From a bacterium (GTDB lineage: Bacteria > JACRDZ01 > JAQUKH01): DNA of 52,437 nucleotides. A program made the position numbers and the translations under genes. The stretch lies in the NCBI GenBank assembly GCA_028719205.1, contig JAQUKH010000001.1:144603-197039 (forward strand), written 5' to 3'. The notes beneath the pieces were generated by a model, which was not told the origin of the DNA, did not search any database, and saw nothing but the letters and a program-made list of their open reading frames with translations. This document shows, in pieces, positions 52,083 through 52,437 of this stretch (its first letter is position 1; each line of letters starts with the position of its first letter).

Positions 52083-52105
52083 ACAAGGGGTCATGACCCC
52101 TTGTT
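52082..52105. terminator. Bidirectional hairpin terminator between lon and gltD
   Basis: A perfect 24-base palindrome with arm AACAAGGGGTCA. It starts at the last base of the lon stop codon and is followed by T-rich sequence on the plus strand and A-rich sequence on the other. It should end transcription of both convergent genes. Confidence 0.8.
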
Positions 52106-52107
52106 AT

Positions 52108-52437
52108 TTATTTTGACAGGTAATCGTCAATCGCTTTTGCGGCATTCCGTCCTTCGGATATCGCCCAGACAATTAATGACTGGCCCCGGCGCATGTCGCC
52201 ACAGGCAAATATTCCATTTTGAGATGTGAGATAATTCTGGCTGGTTTTAACATTGCCTCTTTGATCCAGCTCAACCGCGGATTCTTTAAGCAGGCCTTCA
52301 TGTTCAGGGTGGACAAAACCTAACGCAAGTATAATGAGATCCGCATTAATTTCAAACTCCGTCCCGGGGATCTCTTTCATAACATGAGCGCCCTTAGCAT
52401 CTTTTTGCCATTCAACATTCACGCATATAATCTTTTT
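52108..52437 (-). CDS. gltD: Glutamate synthase small-chain-like oxidoreductase, C-terminal fragment
   Basis: The last 109 codons of a gene entering from the right edge; translation through the edge reads KKIICVNVEW at the start. VMKEIPGTEFEINADLIILA, LGFVHPEH and GIFACGDMRRGQSLIVWAI, followed by SEGRNAAKAIDDYL, match the C-terminal FAD/NAD-binding part of GltD, the NADPH-dependent subunit of glutamate synthase. Related subunits of other enzymes share this end, so the exact assignment is likely rather than certain. Confidence 0.85.
   Translation of the reverse strand, partial: KKIICVNVEWQKDAKGAHVMKEIPGTEFEINADLIILALGFVHPEHEGLLKESAVELDQRGNVKTSQNYLTSQNGIFACGDMRRGQSLIVWAISEGRNAAKAIDDYLSK

Overview
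The window is a gene-dense stretch of an A+T-rich bacterial chromosome (about one-third G+C by eye). It carries roughly 50 protein genes, no rRNA, tRNA, CRISPR array, prophage or transposase, and no gene-free gap over 300 bases. The cell should have an outer membrane: there is a Lol lipoprotein-sorting ABC system, many lipobox signal peptides, a probable outer-membrane beta-barrel, and MurB. Household genes are ordinary, but the mixture with dockerin/cohesin, PKD, HEAT and CHASE2 proteins does not match a familiar model organism. An uncultivated diderm lineage is my best guess; I cannot name the phylum from sequence alone.

Layout. 1-3498 (minus): lysS, lolC-type permease, lolD and the start of ilvE. 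3652-4908 (plus): a double-receiver GGDEF protein. 4923-13317 (minus): a cofactor run in transcription order bioB-bioA-bioD, two DUF507 genes, nadC, birA, coaX, guaB3 and a TPR lipoprotein. It starts at a consensus promoter overlapped by a BirA-like inverted repeat. 13438-14655 (plus): an exported unknown. 14649-31759 (minus): a long compact run with phoH-pgpH-ybeY, a NosR-like flavin/Fe-S membrane protein, PHP and exported MEMO proteins, a QueG-like Fe-S protein, DUF4416, a LysM protein, a pseudouridine synthase, and an envelope block of CHASE2 adenylate cyclase, outer-membrane barrel, FecR protein and PKD/beta-helix/dockerin protein. 31839-33476: a two-gene envelope unit bounded by its own promoter and terminator. 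33536-40873: Zn-peptidase, a membrane protein with a HD-GYP-associated-like domain, HEAT protein, propeller lipoprotein, VanZ, hisS and aspS. 40944-43608: a cohesin lipoprotein followed directly by an M6 metalloprotease with a C-terminal dockerin. 43662-44567: murB. 44653-48748 (plus): a four-gene extracytoplasmic redox-like operon. 48745-52437: ssb, hsp20, lon and the end of a gltD-like gene.

The most notable system is a small non-cellulosomal cohesin/dockerin set. One lipid-anchored cohesin (43039-43608) has a dockerin-tagged secreted protease as its immediate operon partner, and a second dockerin protein with PKD domains and a beta-helix lies 25 kb away. This suggests reversible, calcium-dependent docking of secreted proteins to the outer surface. 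A second candidate is the heme-lipoprotein/polyferredoxin operon at 44653-48748. Several first-gene promoters place the -10 box only 5-10 bases from the start codon, which suggests leaderless transcripts.
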